Assembly (NCBI GenBank): GCA_024330925.1
Contig: JANDJK010000002.1
Coordinates: 16,016-80,015, forward strand
DNA length: 64,000 nucleotides
Source: Nitrospira sp.
GTDB taxonomy: Bacteria > Nitrospirota > Nitrospiria > Nitrospirales > Nitrospiraceae
Direction: 5' to 3'
The position numbers were made by a program, and so were the translations under genes. Each line of letters begins with the position of its first letter. The first letter of the stretch is position 1. Positions 1 through 9,504 of this stretch are shown piece by piece. The notes under the pieces were generated by a model. The model was not told where the DNA came from, did not search any database, and saw nothing but the letters and a program-made list of their open reading frames with translations.

Positions 1-1
1 G

Positions 2-298
2 CATCATGCACACATTGGCAGCATCATTGGAGAACAATGGGGATTGCCTCAACAAGTGGTTGAAGCTACGCAATACTACAGGGACTATGACCACGCCTCT
101 TCTTTCAGACAGGAATGTCTCCTCACCTGTGTGGCCGATCAGTTGGCGACTCATCTATTGTGTCCCGACGAGGTACCCGAGGCGACATTGCGAAACCATC
201 CGGCTCTTATCGAATTGAATCTTTACCCCAACGACGTCGAGCAGTTGGTCAAGAGCAAAGACAAAGTTTTGACTATTGTCGAATCGATGAACCTATGA
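2..298 (+). CDS. HDOD-domain protein, C-terminal part (5' end outside window)
   Basis: Frame 2 is open from the window edge: HAHIGSIIGEQWGLPQQVVEATQYYRDYD..., HDOD-type H-x-x-x-G..W.LP pattern; stop overlaps next start (ATGA). Confidence 0.7.
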   Translation, partial: HHAHIGSIIGEQWGLPQQVVEATQYYRDYDHASSFRQECLLTCVADQLATHLLCPDEVPEATLRNHPALIELNLYPNDVEQLVKSKDKVLTIVESMNL

Positions 299-1713
299 GT
301 CACTCATACATTTTCGATATCATTGTAATCGGAGCCGGACCCGCTGGCCAAAAGGCCGCAATCCAGGGAGCCAAAGCGGGAAAACGAGTCGCGCTTATCG
401 AGCAAGAGCGCGGTATCGGCGGCAGTTGCGTCTACCGAGGAACCATTCCCAGCAAAACCTTGCGCGAGAGCGCCCTTCAGTTGGACCGACTGCAGCGAGC
501 CTGCAAGGCTTTCAACTTTAGTCTTAAGCAAGACATTCAAATCGCGATGCTTCTTAACCGGCTGGAAGAAGTCGTCAAGGCGCATGACCGGTTCATGAGT
601 CTCCAGCTTCGCCGCAATGGAATCCATCTCTTCCACGGCCGGGCGCGATTCCGCAGCCCCACTGTCATCGAAATGGAAACGGTCGATGGAGGCACGCAAC
701 TCTTTACCGCTCCGATCATCGTGTTAGCCACTGGCTCACGCCCACGAAATCCGACAGACATTCCCATCGATCACGAGCACATCTTGGACAGTGATTCGTT
801 ACTGTCGATGATCTATCTGCCCAAATCCCTTGCGATCATCGGCGGAGGCGTCATCGGTTGTGAATATGCATCGGTTTTTTCCATTCTGGGCACGGCAGTA
901 ACGCTCATTGACCAAGCCCCCCGGCCTCTTCAATTCATGGATCCCGAACTCGTCACCCACTTCCTCGCCGCTTTCGAGTCGAACGGGGGGCGATACCTGG
1001 GAGGGCAGACGATTCGCGATGTCCGATGGGATGGAGCGGCCCATGTCATCACGACGCTGGGAAGCGGGGAAACCATCAGAAGTGAAAAACTGTTGGTGGC
1101 ACTTGGCCGACAAGCCAATCTTGAAGGCCTCAACCTCGGCGCTGCTGGACTCACAACCACTGACAAAGGAACCATACCGGTCAACGCATATTGCCAAACA
1201 GCCATCCCACACATTTACGCCGTTGGCGACATGGTCGGCCCCCCCGCCCTTGCCTCAAAGGCCATGGAGCAGGGACGCAGAGCAGTGCGGCATGCCCTGG
1301 GACTTCCAGTGGGGGACGCCACCTCAACCATTCCAGTGGGTATCTATACCATCCCCGAAATGGCCAGTATCGGCCTAGATGAACAAAGTGCCCGCGAACG
1401 ATACCGAGCCCCTCTAATCGGACGAGCCTACTATGGAGAAGTCGCCCGCGCACAAATCTCCGGTGCGGGTCATGGCCTCCTCAAAATGGTGGCCGATCCA
1501 TCGGGCGAGCGATTGCTGGGCGTACAAGTCGTGGGAGATTCGGCAACGGAATTGGTTCACATCGGGCAGTTGGCCCTTCAACAAGGTGCCACCATCGAAT
1601 CATTTATCGACAATGTGTTCAACTTTCCCACCTACGCTGAGGCGTATCGCATTGCCGCCTTGGATATCTTGGGCCAAGCCTTCAAGATACACACAGTCCC
1701 TGAGGCAGCCTAG
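295..1713 (+). CDS. sthA: Si-specific NAD(P)+ transhydrogenase (soluble) / FAD-dependent pyridine nucleotide oxidoreductase
   Basis: IIVIGAGPAGQKAAIQGAKAGKRVALIE, GGSCVYRGTIPSK (single Cys as in SthA rather than the CxxxxC of Lpd), second NAD site IIGGGVIGCEYASVF; ATG at 295 preferred over ORF-track start 115. Confidence 0.85.
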   Translation: MSHSYIFDIIVIGAGPAGQKAAIQGAKAGKRVALIEQERGIGGSCVYRGTIPSKTLRESALQLDRLQRACKAFNFSLKQDIQIAMLLNRLEEVVKAHDRFMSLQLRRNGIHLFHGRARFRSPTVIEMETVDGGTQLFTAPIIVLATGSRPRNPTDIPIDHEHILDSDSLLSMIYLPKSLAIIGGGVIGCEYASVFSILGTAVTLIDQAPRPLQFMDPELVTHFLAAFESNGGRYLGGQTIRDVRWDGAAHVITTLGSGETIRSEKLLVALGRQANLEGLNLGAAGLTTTDKGTIPVNAYCQTAIPHIYAVGDMVGPPALASKAMEQGRRAVRHALGLPVGDATSTIPVGIYTIPEMASIGLDEQSARERYRAPLIGRAYYGEVARAQISGAGHGLLKMVADPSGERLLGVQVVGDSATELVHIGQLALQQGATIESFIDNVFNFPTYAEAYRIAALDILGQAFKIHTVPEAA

Positions 1714-2186
1714 GGCAACCGCAGCAAGCCAGTTGGTGGCGCCTTCGGGTGCTCACCGCGCAAGTAGCCTCGACTCATGTCCCTGGATCATCATCACTCT
1801 CTCCAATTCGCGGTTCAGTTTCACGGCCCGTTTCACTTGGTCAATGTTGTCTTCGGCAACGGCGTCTTACCCCACAGTTCCCTGTTCGGATGGAGAATAT
1901 TCCGTTCAGTCCCCGGGTGACGAGGCACCAGTATGCACTTAGCCCCTGAGGTGAGGAGCCACGAGCACTCCGTTCACCCGACCAGTGGTGCAGTAGACTG
2001 GCAACAGCTCGTTTGGACTGGAGTTCTTTGATGCGAGTGGGTGGGCCCGGTTCTAACTTCTGATCAACGAACAGGAGCAACAGCCATATAAACGATCCGG
2101 CAAGGACACACGCTCCACCACACCGGTCGGAGCACGCTCTGATTTCATTGAGCCTCTCGTGCACTCACAAGCACGGCGCGCATGTA

Positions 2187-3347
2187 TCACTCTCTGTCCA
2201 GTTCAAAGACCTTCGGAAAGGAGGTAAGGTTTCGGCAACCGTCCTTTGTCACCACCACCATGTCTTCAATGCGCACAGCCCCCAGCCCCGGATAATACAG
2301 CCCTGGCTCAACCGTTACGACGTGCCCCTCCTGGAGCAATGAACCGGTTCGGCTGATCCGTGGGGCTTCATGAATATCGAGACCGACGCCGTGGCCCGTC
2401 CCATGAAAATAACCCTGCATTCGACCGTTGACTCTCCCTGTCCGATAACCTGCCTTTTCAAACCGGTCACAAATGCCCTGATGGATCTTTTTGCCATCCG
2501 CCCCATCCTTGATGCGAGCGATGGCTTCTTCCTGGGCATCCTTAACAGTTTGATACAATCGCCGAAGGGCCTTACTCGCAGGTCCCCTGATGACAGTCCG
2601 TGACATATCCGCAAAGTATCGACTGACAGCCGATCGTGGGAACACATCAAAAATGATGGAGCGTCTCGCCGGCAACGGGCCTTCTCCTTCATGATGAGGA
2701 TCACAGGCCTGCTCGCCCCCTGCCACGATGGTATGTTGGGCGATGCAATCCCGTTCCATCAGCTTCATGTTGATCAATTTCTTCACCCGCTCAGACGTAA
2801 GCCGTTCTCCATCTAGCCACAGTTCTCCGTGTTTGATAGTCGAACGGCGCAAGGCTGTTATGGCTGCCGCTACAGCCTCCTCCGTCGCCCGCTGAGTTTC
2901 TTCGATATACCGAATTTCTTCCGACGTCTTCACGGCACGACGTTCATAAAACGGATCTCGCTTGGGTGTCAGCCTGTACCCCAATTCCTGTAATCGCACA
3001 GCATGAACAAATGGAAAATTGGCCGGTACAATTAACGTCTCCACCTTCTGTTTCTTCAAAAACATGTGGACAACGTCAACCGGCGTCGGATCTGCCACGC
3101 CCTGCCGTCTCACCTTCCATTCAAGTTCAGAATAGGACAGGACCCGATCCACCGTCGCCTGAGCCCTGGCACGGTCAAGTTCTAGATCACTCATAATCAG
3201 AATGCGCTCACCTTTGACTTCTAAAAAAATAAACGGATCCGGTGCGATAAACCTGGTCGCATAATACAAATTCGAATCGTGTTCACTCGCAGCAATGAAA
3301 AGAACGGCAGGGTTGGATTTGTCCGATGGAGGCAGGGTCGGCTTCAT
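2187..3347 (-). CDS. M24 family Xaa-Pro peptidase
   Basis: Metal ligands present: IIFDVFP, YFADMSRT, GTGHGVGLDIHE, TVEPGLYYPG, VRIEDMVVVT. Confidence 0.9.
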   Translation of the reverse strand: MKPTLPPSDKSNPAVLFIAASEHDSNLYYATRFIAPDPFIFLEVKGERILIMSDLELDRARAQATVDRVLSYSELEWKVRRQGVADPTPVDVVHMFLKKQKVETLIVPANFPFVHAVRLQELGYRLTPKRDPFYERRAVKTSEEIRYIEETQRATEEAVAAAITALRRSTIKHGELWLDGERLTSERVKKLINMKLMERDCIAQHTIVAGGEQACDPHHEGEGPLPARRSIIFDVFPRSAVSRYFADMSRTVIRGPASKALRRLYQTVKDAQEEAIARIKDGADGKKIHQGICDRFEKAGYRTGRVNGRMQGYFHGTGHGVGLDIHEAPRISRTGSLLQEGHVVTVEPGLYYPGLGAVRIEDMVVVTKDGCRNLTSFPKVFELDRE

Positions 3348-3435
3348 GAAGGAAAGAAATCAACAGACCATGGCACCAGCCTCAGCCTGCTTGGATGCTA
3401 TCATGGAGGTGATGGTCGGTCAAGAAACGACCATC

Positions 3436-6400
3436 CTAGGAATCGGCCTGTTTCGACACTCGTTCGGAATCTAGAGGCGATTCCTCTTGCTCCGGCGCCA
3501 TCAAATCGATTGGCATAGTGAGGGAATTGACGAGCACATCGACTGCGAGTTGGGCCAGACCCGACAAGCCTGACGCAAACGATTTGACCGGCAGGTAGGT
3601 AACGTCAGGCCGACGAAGAGGTCCCTTCACCGCAAAAATCGCGGTGGCTATCCCCATCCGCTCACCCGCAAAGATTCGTCCGAACAGAGGGATTGTCTGG
3701 AGAAATTGAGAATAAGACCCAAAAGGGCTCACCGCTGTGACGCAATCGAGATGATCGGCCGGCACATCATACCCACCAGCCCCTGTGATTTTCAAAATCG
3801 GACTGCTGACGATGAGATTGTCCGTTTCCACCAGACCATCAGTCACAGTAACGGTGGCGGTGATGGTGTCGTAGGGCAAGCCTTCTTTTTCCAAATCCAC
3901 CTTCCCTTGGAGCACCGCCGGCAGATTCAAAAGACTCAGAATCTTCCAGATGATGCGCTCGTTCGATTTCAAAATGCGCCCGTTTTGGAGCAGCATCTCT
4001 ATTCTTCCATTAAGAGAGGAGGCAATCCCTTGTGGATTGCGCCCATGGCCTCTCAGGGAACCACTGAGGCGCGCAATCCCGCTTACGCCATGGGCATCCT
4101 CGGCGTCAGTCAATTGGAGCACCGCCTCAACGGGGAAACCGGTAGCGCGAAACGATGCGGCCACCTCCGCCGGTAATTTCTGCGGGAGTTGCACCACAAG
4201 CCGACCCGCGATTTGTCCGCTTCGCGAGTCGCTGGCAATCCGATCGACGTCGATCACACCATCCTGGACGGTGAGACGAGCCACCAGCGCCCCCAATGCC
4301 AGACGTTCATAGTGGCCGTCCGCAATGGTCACCGACATAGTTGTCTGTGCAGTGGCCGCAAGCTTTTCAAAAAACTCCCGAATGGGCGACCGTTCTCCTC
4401 GTGGAACCAGCAAGCTCAGATCGAACCGGTTTGATTCGATTTTGCCAGTAATCGCCGGCTTTGCCTCCCAGTTTTTGACGAGGGCTTCGATCGCGATATC
4501 ACTATCCAGAACCTTAAATGACAACCGTTTGATCTCGGCACCATTGCGCAGCAATTTGACTCGCGCGTACAAATCTCGTAGGTGGCCGTCCTTTCCGATA
4601 CCGGTCACTGTCGCCAGGCCATTGGTCAGGGCTAACCACCCTGTTACCCGCCAGGATCTCCAATCCGTTCCTTTGCCCTTAATATCAAGCGAGAGTTCCG
4701 CATTGCCTGCCTCCAGACCACCTTTGGCAATCCATTCCGGTAAACGGGAGAGGGAGACCGTGCCCGTTGCAATTGATACATCGGCACTAAATGAATCCTT
4801 CAGCATTAGACGCCCCCTCACCGATACATGAAGCGAGGGCACGATCAGCTCCAGTTGACTCAGCAGCAGGCCGCCGGCCTGGGTAATGTCTCCTTCAAAT
4901 TCAAGGGTCGCTGGCGCGCCAACTGGCTTTTCCCCCACCCACGGAACCCCCATCTTCACCTGGTCCAAGACCACCAGGCCACGCAGATGCGGAGCCGCAG
5001 CGGCACCAAACAACTTGGCCCTGGCAACCAACTGCCCCTCCACCGTATTTCCGGGCGACTTGCCTGCAAGGGCACGGACGATCTCTGCGGCCGGCCCACT
5101 GACTTCTATCAGCACATCCTGCAAGGCCCTCGATTCCCCTCCCGTCATTGTCCCCTGAACATTAATCAGGGCCTCCCCTACATGCCCCCTCACTCCCTCC
5201 ACCTGAATTTCTTGGCCTTTGAGCACCACCCGCCCCTGAAGCTCCGTCAGTCGGTCAGGCAACGACGGATGAGAGAGGCTAACGGCATGCGCAACAATCT
5301 CCCCGCCTGTCAATGATAGTCCGTCTCCCTTCCCCAGAAATCCGGCCAAGCGAAACGTCTGCTCAACTGATCCTTCGATTTCCTGCGCATTGGCTAACAG
5401 GCGACCCAGAAACTCCACCTGGGACGTTTTATTGAAGGTGTCCACCAATTGAGCCGCGCTCGTTTCTCCTGAAACTTCCAACTCTAACCACGGCCCAGCC
5501 TCCACAAACGAGAGCACCGCCTTCCCATTTCTGAGATGCATAGCTCCATAGGTCCCACTGATGCCCGTGGCTCTGATCCGCCCAGGCTCCACCACCAGAT
5601 CACAGGTGATAGCTTTCGCCAAGACACGATCGCGACCAATGACCCCTTGAGCGTCCTGCACATGAAACGCTCCAGCGAGTGACAGATGTGCGTTTTCAGC
5701 AGACACCCCAGTCAACGTCGCGTTGACGACTTGAACGTTTCCTTGGATGTGCCACTCTGCTAGTAATGCAGCTAGTCCCGGATCAATCCATTCAGCCAGA
5801 ACAACCGACATCGCCGGAGACACCGGCACCATCGAAGTGCTGAACGTCAGCGACAATGCCGGCTGCTCTGTCAAAAGACCAGACAGGCTCGCTTTCCCCG
5901 TTACGGTCGCCTCGTTCACCTTTGCGGCTAGGTCGGACAACAAGAGGTCGTATCCGACCATACCGGGCCGTACTTGTACTGCGCCATGCAAGGAGGCTGT
6001 TCCCTCTACAGACGTCGGCACCGAGAAGAATCCCAGAAAATCAGCGAGCGCCTTTACGTCAAGGAGTACGACATCTAGCTGGCCATCGAAGTGAACAGAC
6101 GGCAAGGGCGATGAGCTATTCTCGTCGGCCAGCGGTACTCGCTCCTTGGTCAGATTCACAGTTCCGTTGAGGGACAAGGCCAGAGGTCCTTGGGCCTTGG
6201 GCCGGCCAATGGCCATACGAAGATCTGCGACTTCTCGATCGGGATGCAAAAGGAAGGTTGCTTCCACCTGATCCAGTGTGATGGAGCGAGAACTACCAGG
6301 CTCCACTTCATCAATTACTGTCAAGGTTCCATTAGTCAGGATCACCTCTTGAATGGTGAACAAGCCTTCTCCAGCCTCTAATGGCCAACCTTGAGACTCT

Positions 6401-6798
6401 CCCCCCCCAGTGGCAGCCAACACGTTCCACTGCGTCCTGGCCCTCCGCCTGAGTGTCACGGTGGGCTCTTCCATCTGAAGTCGTTTCCCCACAAGGCGTT
6501 GACGGAGAAGTGGAAACAGCCTCACCACCAGATCAACTCGCTTCGCCCTTATCAGCACCTGATCTGAGTCTGACTCATAGATTCTCAGATCCGACATTTG
6601 GAGGCGAGGGCTGGGGAAAACGATGAACTGGACGTCTCTCAGATCAACCGTTCGCCCAAACGTAGCTTCCAGTTGTTGCAACACCAAACCTTTGAGAGAT
6701 TGTGCACTGGTCAGCAACGTGACAAACAAAACGAGGACCGCACTGATGAGAATGGTCAGGACAAGGACAACACCCTGCGTCGCTCGACGAGAAACCAC
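3436..6798 (-). CDS. AsmA family protein (large inner-membrane anchored, AsmA-like C-terminus)
   Basis: N-terminal TM, LEATFGRTVDLRDVQFIVFPSPRLQMSDLRI, C-terminal LNGRIEMLLQNGRILKSN...; 1120 aa. Confidence 0.8.
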   Translation of the reverse strand: MVSRRATQGVVLVLTILISAVLVLFVTLLTSAQSLKGLVLQQLEATFGRTVDLRDVQFIVFPSPRLQMSDLRIYESDSDQVLIRAKRVDLVVRLFPLLRQRLVGKRLQMEEPTVTLRRRARTQWNVLAATGGGESQGWPLEAGEGLFTIQEVILTNGTLTVIDEVEPGSSRSITLDQVEATFLLHPDREVADLRMAIGRPKAQGPLALSLNGTVNLTKERVPLADENSSSPLPSVHFDGQLDVVLLDVKALADFLGFFSVPTSVEGTASLHGAVQVRPGMVGYDLLLSDLAAKVNEATVTGKASLSGLLTEQPALSLTFSTSMVPVSPAMSVVLAEWIDPGLAALLAEWHIQGNVQVVNATLTGVSAENAHLSLAGAFHVQDAQGVIGRDRVLAKAITCDLVVEPGRIRATGISGTYGAMHLRNGKAVLSFVEAGPWLELEVSGETSAAQLVDTFNKTSQVEFLGRLLANAQEIEGSVEQTFRLAGFLGKGDGLSLTGGEIVAHAVSLSHPSLPDRLTELQGRVVLKGQEIQVEGVRGHVGEALINVQGTMTGGESRALQDVLIEVSGPAAEIVRALAGKSPGNTVEGQLVARAKLFGAAAAPHLRGLVVLDQVKMGVPWVGEKPVGAPATLEFEGDITQAGGLLLSQLELIVPSLHVSVRGRLMLKDSFSADVSIATGTVSLSRLPEWIAKGGLEAGNAELSLDIKGKGTDWRSWRVTGWLALTNGLATVTGIGKDGHLRDLYARVKLLRNGAEIKRLSFKVLDSDIAIEALVKNWEAKPAITGKIESNRFDLSLLVPRGERSPIREFFEKLAATAQTTMSVTIADGHYERLALGALVARLTVQDGVIDVDRIASDSRSGQIAGRLVVQLPQKLPAEVAASFRATGFPVEAVLQLTDAEDAHGVSGIARLSGSLRGHGRNPQGIASSLNGRIEMLLQNGRILKSNERIIWKILSLLNLPAVLQGKVDLEKEGLPYDTITATVTVTDGLVETDNLIVSSPILKITGAGGYDVPADHLDCVTAVSPFGSYSQFLQTIPLFGRIFAGERMGIATAIFAVKGPLRRPDVTYLPVKSFASGLSGLAQLAVDVLVNSLTMPIDLMAPEQEESPLDSERVSKQADS

Positions 6799-6916
6799 GC
6801 ACCCCCCGTTGTGAAAACCACCCCGAGAAAACAGTCCAGTGGCATCTTACCGAAAGGACAGGGATAAATCTAGAAACCCCCTTGAATGAAGGAGTTTCCA
6901 CCATACCGTTTTGTTC

Positions 6917-7399
6917 TTATGAGCAGCCCTGGGAAACAACAACTTTTGCAGCCCCAGCAACAACTGGTGCCGGAAGGGGAAACAGCGGATGTCGGACGGG
7001 ATATTCCGCTGACAAGACCACTTGTTTACCAAGTCTAGTACGAGGATTGATCACCAACGGCCCTCTGAGATTGGCAGTGATGCAACGGGGATCCTCTGAT
7101 GGAATCGTCAAAAGCACAGCCACAGACAGGGGCTCACCCCTCTTGCCTTGGATTTCGGCCAACGTTTCATCAGAAACCTCGATGCAATACTCTTTCCCCA
7201 TAAACAGATCGGGGTCCAAAATAACAAACGCCAGTCCCGCCTCATCGAGAGACTGAAGCCACTGAAAAGGGGCTTCCGTGTCATGATCAAGGATTACGTA
7301 CCGCCGATGGTCGGGAAATCCCAAGAGACCGGACGGAAACGTCAGTACCTGTTCCTCGGTAATCTCAAACGTCCCAAACCGGGTGGACGAACACTTCAT
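6917..7399 (-). CDS. fliW: Flagellar assembly factor FliW
   Basis: TRFGTFEITEEQVLTFPSGLLGFPDHRRYVILDHDTEAPFQWLQSLDEAGLAFVILDP; adjacent to csrA. Confidence 0.95.
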   Translation of the reverse strand: MKCSSTRFGTFEITEEQVLTFPSGLLGFPDHRRYVILDHDTEAPFQWLQSLDEAGLAFVILDPDLFMGKEYCIEVSDETLAEIQGKRGEPLSVAVLLTIPSEDPRCITANLRGPLVINPRTRLGKQVVLSAEYPVRHPLFPLPAPVVAGAAKVVVSQGCS

Positions 7400-7407
7400 A
7401 GCTTCCT

Positions 7408-7659
7408 CTATCGTCCTCGTCTCTGACCCACTGTTCTTTGCAGGAGGGGCTGAAAGGCTTCGACCGGCACAACACCGGTTTGCGCCGCCAAGTGATTCTC
7501 TCGAAGAATTCGAGCGTACACTTCATCACGATGAACGGGGATATGAGGCGGAGCCTCGATTCCCAAACGAACCTGCCCATCTCTCATCCCCAGAACGATC
7601 ACCCTAATATCTGGCCCTATGGTCACACCTTCTCCCCGTCGGCGGGTTAGAACCAGCAT
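7408..7659 (-). CDS. csrA: Carbon storage / flagellin translation regulator CsrA
   Basis: MLVLTRRRGEGVTIGPDIRVIVLGMRDGQVRLGIEAPPHIPVHRDEVY. Confidence 0.97.
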   Translation of the reverse strand: MLVLTRRRGEGVTIGPDIRVIVLGMRDGQVRLGIEAPPHIPVHRDEVYARILRENHLAAQTGVVPVEAFQPLLQRTVGQRRGR

Positions 7660-7723
7660 GGCGACTGTCCCCCAACAATTGTTCCAACACGAACAGGCCG
7701 AAGATGTTCCTCCATGGACATCA

Positions 7724-9490
7724 TCATCGCAAGTATCGAAGAAGCGAATTATCGAACACCTGGGTTAATGTGCGTCCGGCGGCTTCGACCGCATACTGCT
7801 GCAACAGCAGATCCGAGATCGCCTTCGCCAAGTCAATATCTTCCGTCCGGGAAAGTAGTTCCGTGTAGAACCCCTTCGCGCTTTCCAACTGATCCGCACC
7901 AACTGCCAACCGATTGGCCAATGCCCCCACTTCGCCCATCAGGCTACCGATATGCGAAATTCCATCGTTGAGCCCCCCCAACGCCTCAGTAATGCCCATC
8001 CGATCATTGCCCCGTAAGGCGCGAATCAACTGTTTCACGGAGGCAAAGATATCGGTGCCCGTCGCGGCAAATACGCGGCTTCCCGGCAGGTTCGTTTGCA
8101 CGGTGTGGCCGAACCCTACATCGATCGGTTGGAGCTCGCCATCCCCTTGATATTGCATCCCTGTCACGATGGCAAACAGATCGCCGGCCGCTGGCGTCCC
8201 CAATCCGTCGGTTATCGTCAGCTTGATTCCATCCACCACGACAGCGTGGCCAGACAGATATGGTTGGTTGGCCGCCACCGTCTTGGGCACCAGACTGACA
8301 TCAAATTGATCTCCTGTTTGAGGCCCCCCTCCTTCGCCGGTGGTCAGCACAACCCGTAAGCCATCAAATTCAATGGGTGCACCAGCCACAAACACATTAC
8401 CCGACGAAACGGTAGTACCAGCCGTCACATCGAAGACGGAATACTGGGTGGGTGAGGTAAATTGGATCCGGTACTGATGCAACGTCAGCAAGGGGGGATC
8501 GGTCACACCAGCATCACGCACTCGCACACCTCCTGTATTGGTCGCACCAGCCGAAACAGTCACGGGAACAGTGACATTTAACACCTCATAGGTGGAAGCA
8601 CTCGTAAAGCGAATGACATAATCGTCTAGCGTTACGGCATTAGGATCCACCACCCTTCCCTGACTAGCCACTGCCCCTCCGGTATTACTCGATCGTGGGC
8701 TGACAGTCGCGGTCAACGCAAAGGGTACCTCACCCGTCGTCATGCTGCCTCCATCAAACCCCAGCGTTGTCCGACTCGAACCCCCGACGACTGATACCTG
8801 CGAAACGGGCCCATATGAATCGGAGGCGATCACCAACCGATCGCCATCAAACGTGACCGTTACACGTTTACCAGCACTGGCCAACGTGACATCCGCATTG
8901 ATCCGGCTTTGGAGCCGGCTCGCCAGTTCACTGCCTGTCAGCGACTCGGTTCCGGACGTGAGATCAATGGTGCCGGATAGGATCCCATCAACCTCCACGA
9001 TCAACGTATCGTTACTACCATCGATCAGAGAAATGGGGGTGGTAATAGGCAAACTCGTCGCCCTCCCATGGGTGCTGCTGCCCGTGAAAATCGGGTGACC
9101 ATTCAAATCAGTATTGGCCAACAGGTGGAGCTGCGCGAACAGTTGTTGGACTTCTGCGGCGCCCATCATCCGTTCGGCCACGCCGTTCGTGTCACTGCGA
9201 AATTGAACGGCTAGTTGCTGAAGACGCGACAGGGTCCCCGACACGCTTTGCAACGTCTGATCGGAGAGATCTAGACGTGTCTTCCCCACGCTGATGTTCC
9301 GCAACCGCTGATCGATATCGGCAAGGGACACCCGATAGTGCGATACTCGGTGAAAAACACTCGGCTCATCGGACGCTCGACGCACCGCCTTGCCGGTAGA
9401 AACCTGTTGTTGGAGTTCCCACAAACGAGCGCGAGCACGCTGCAAATTGTCACTCAGCAGGCCAAAGATGTGTGCTTCGGTGACACGCAT
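7724..9490 (-). CDS. flgL: Flagellar hook-associated protein 3 (hook-filament junction), with large central insertion
   Basis: N-term LLSDNLQRARARLWELQQQVSTGKAVRRASDEPS; C-term flagellin-like LLSRTEDIDLAKAISDLLLQQYAVEAAGRTLTQVFDNSLL. Confidence 0.93.
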   Translation of the reverse strand: MRVTEAHIFGLLSDNLQRARARLWELQQQVSTGKAVRRASDEPSVFHRVSHYRVSLADIDQRLRNISVGKTRLDLSDQTLQSVSGTLSRLQQLAVQFRSDTNGVAERMMGAAEVQQLFAQLHLLANTDLNGHPIFTGSSTHGRATSLPITTPISLIDGSNDTLIVEVDGILSGTIDLTSGTESLTGSELASRLQSRINADVTLASAGKRVTVTFDGDRLVIASDSYGPVSQVSVVGGSSRTTLGFDGGSMTTGEVPFALTATVSPRSSNTGGAVASQGRVVDPNAVTLDDYVIRFTSASTYEVLNVTVPVTVSAGATNTGGVRVRDAGVTDPPLLTLHQYRIQFTSPTQYSVFDVTAGTTVSSGNVFVAGAPIEFDGLRVVLTTGEGGGPQTGDQFDVSLVPKTVAANQPYLSGHAVVVDGIKLTITDGLGTPAAGDLFAIVTGMQYQGDGELQPIDVGFGHTVQTNLPGSRVFAATGTDIFASVKQLIRALRGNDRMGITEALGGLNDGISHIGSLMGEVGALANRLAVGADQLESAKGFYTELLSRTEDIDLAKAISDLLLQQYAVEAAGRTLTQVFDNSLLRYLR

Positions 9491-9504
9491 AGGGTGCCTC
9501 TCAA

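Noticed and set aside
304-1453. Antisense and alternative-frame ORFs inside sthA (304-699, 537-767, 799-1212, 908-1378 and others)
   Set aside because: Overlap a well-supported gene, no recognisable family, typical of GC-rich shadow ORFs. Same reasoning applied to all other shadow ORFs in the track.
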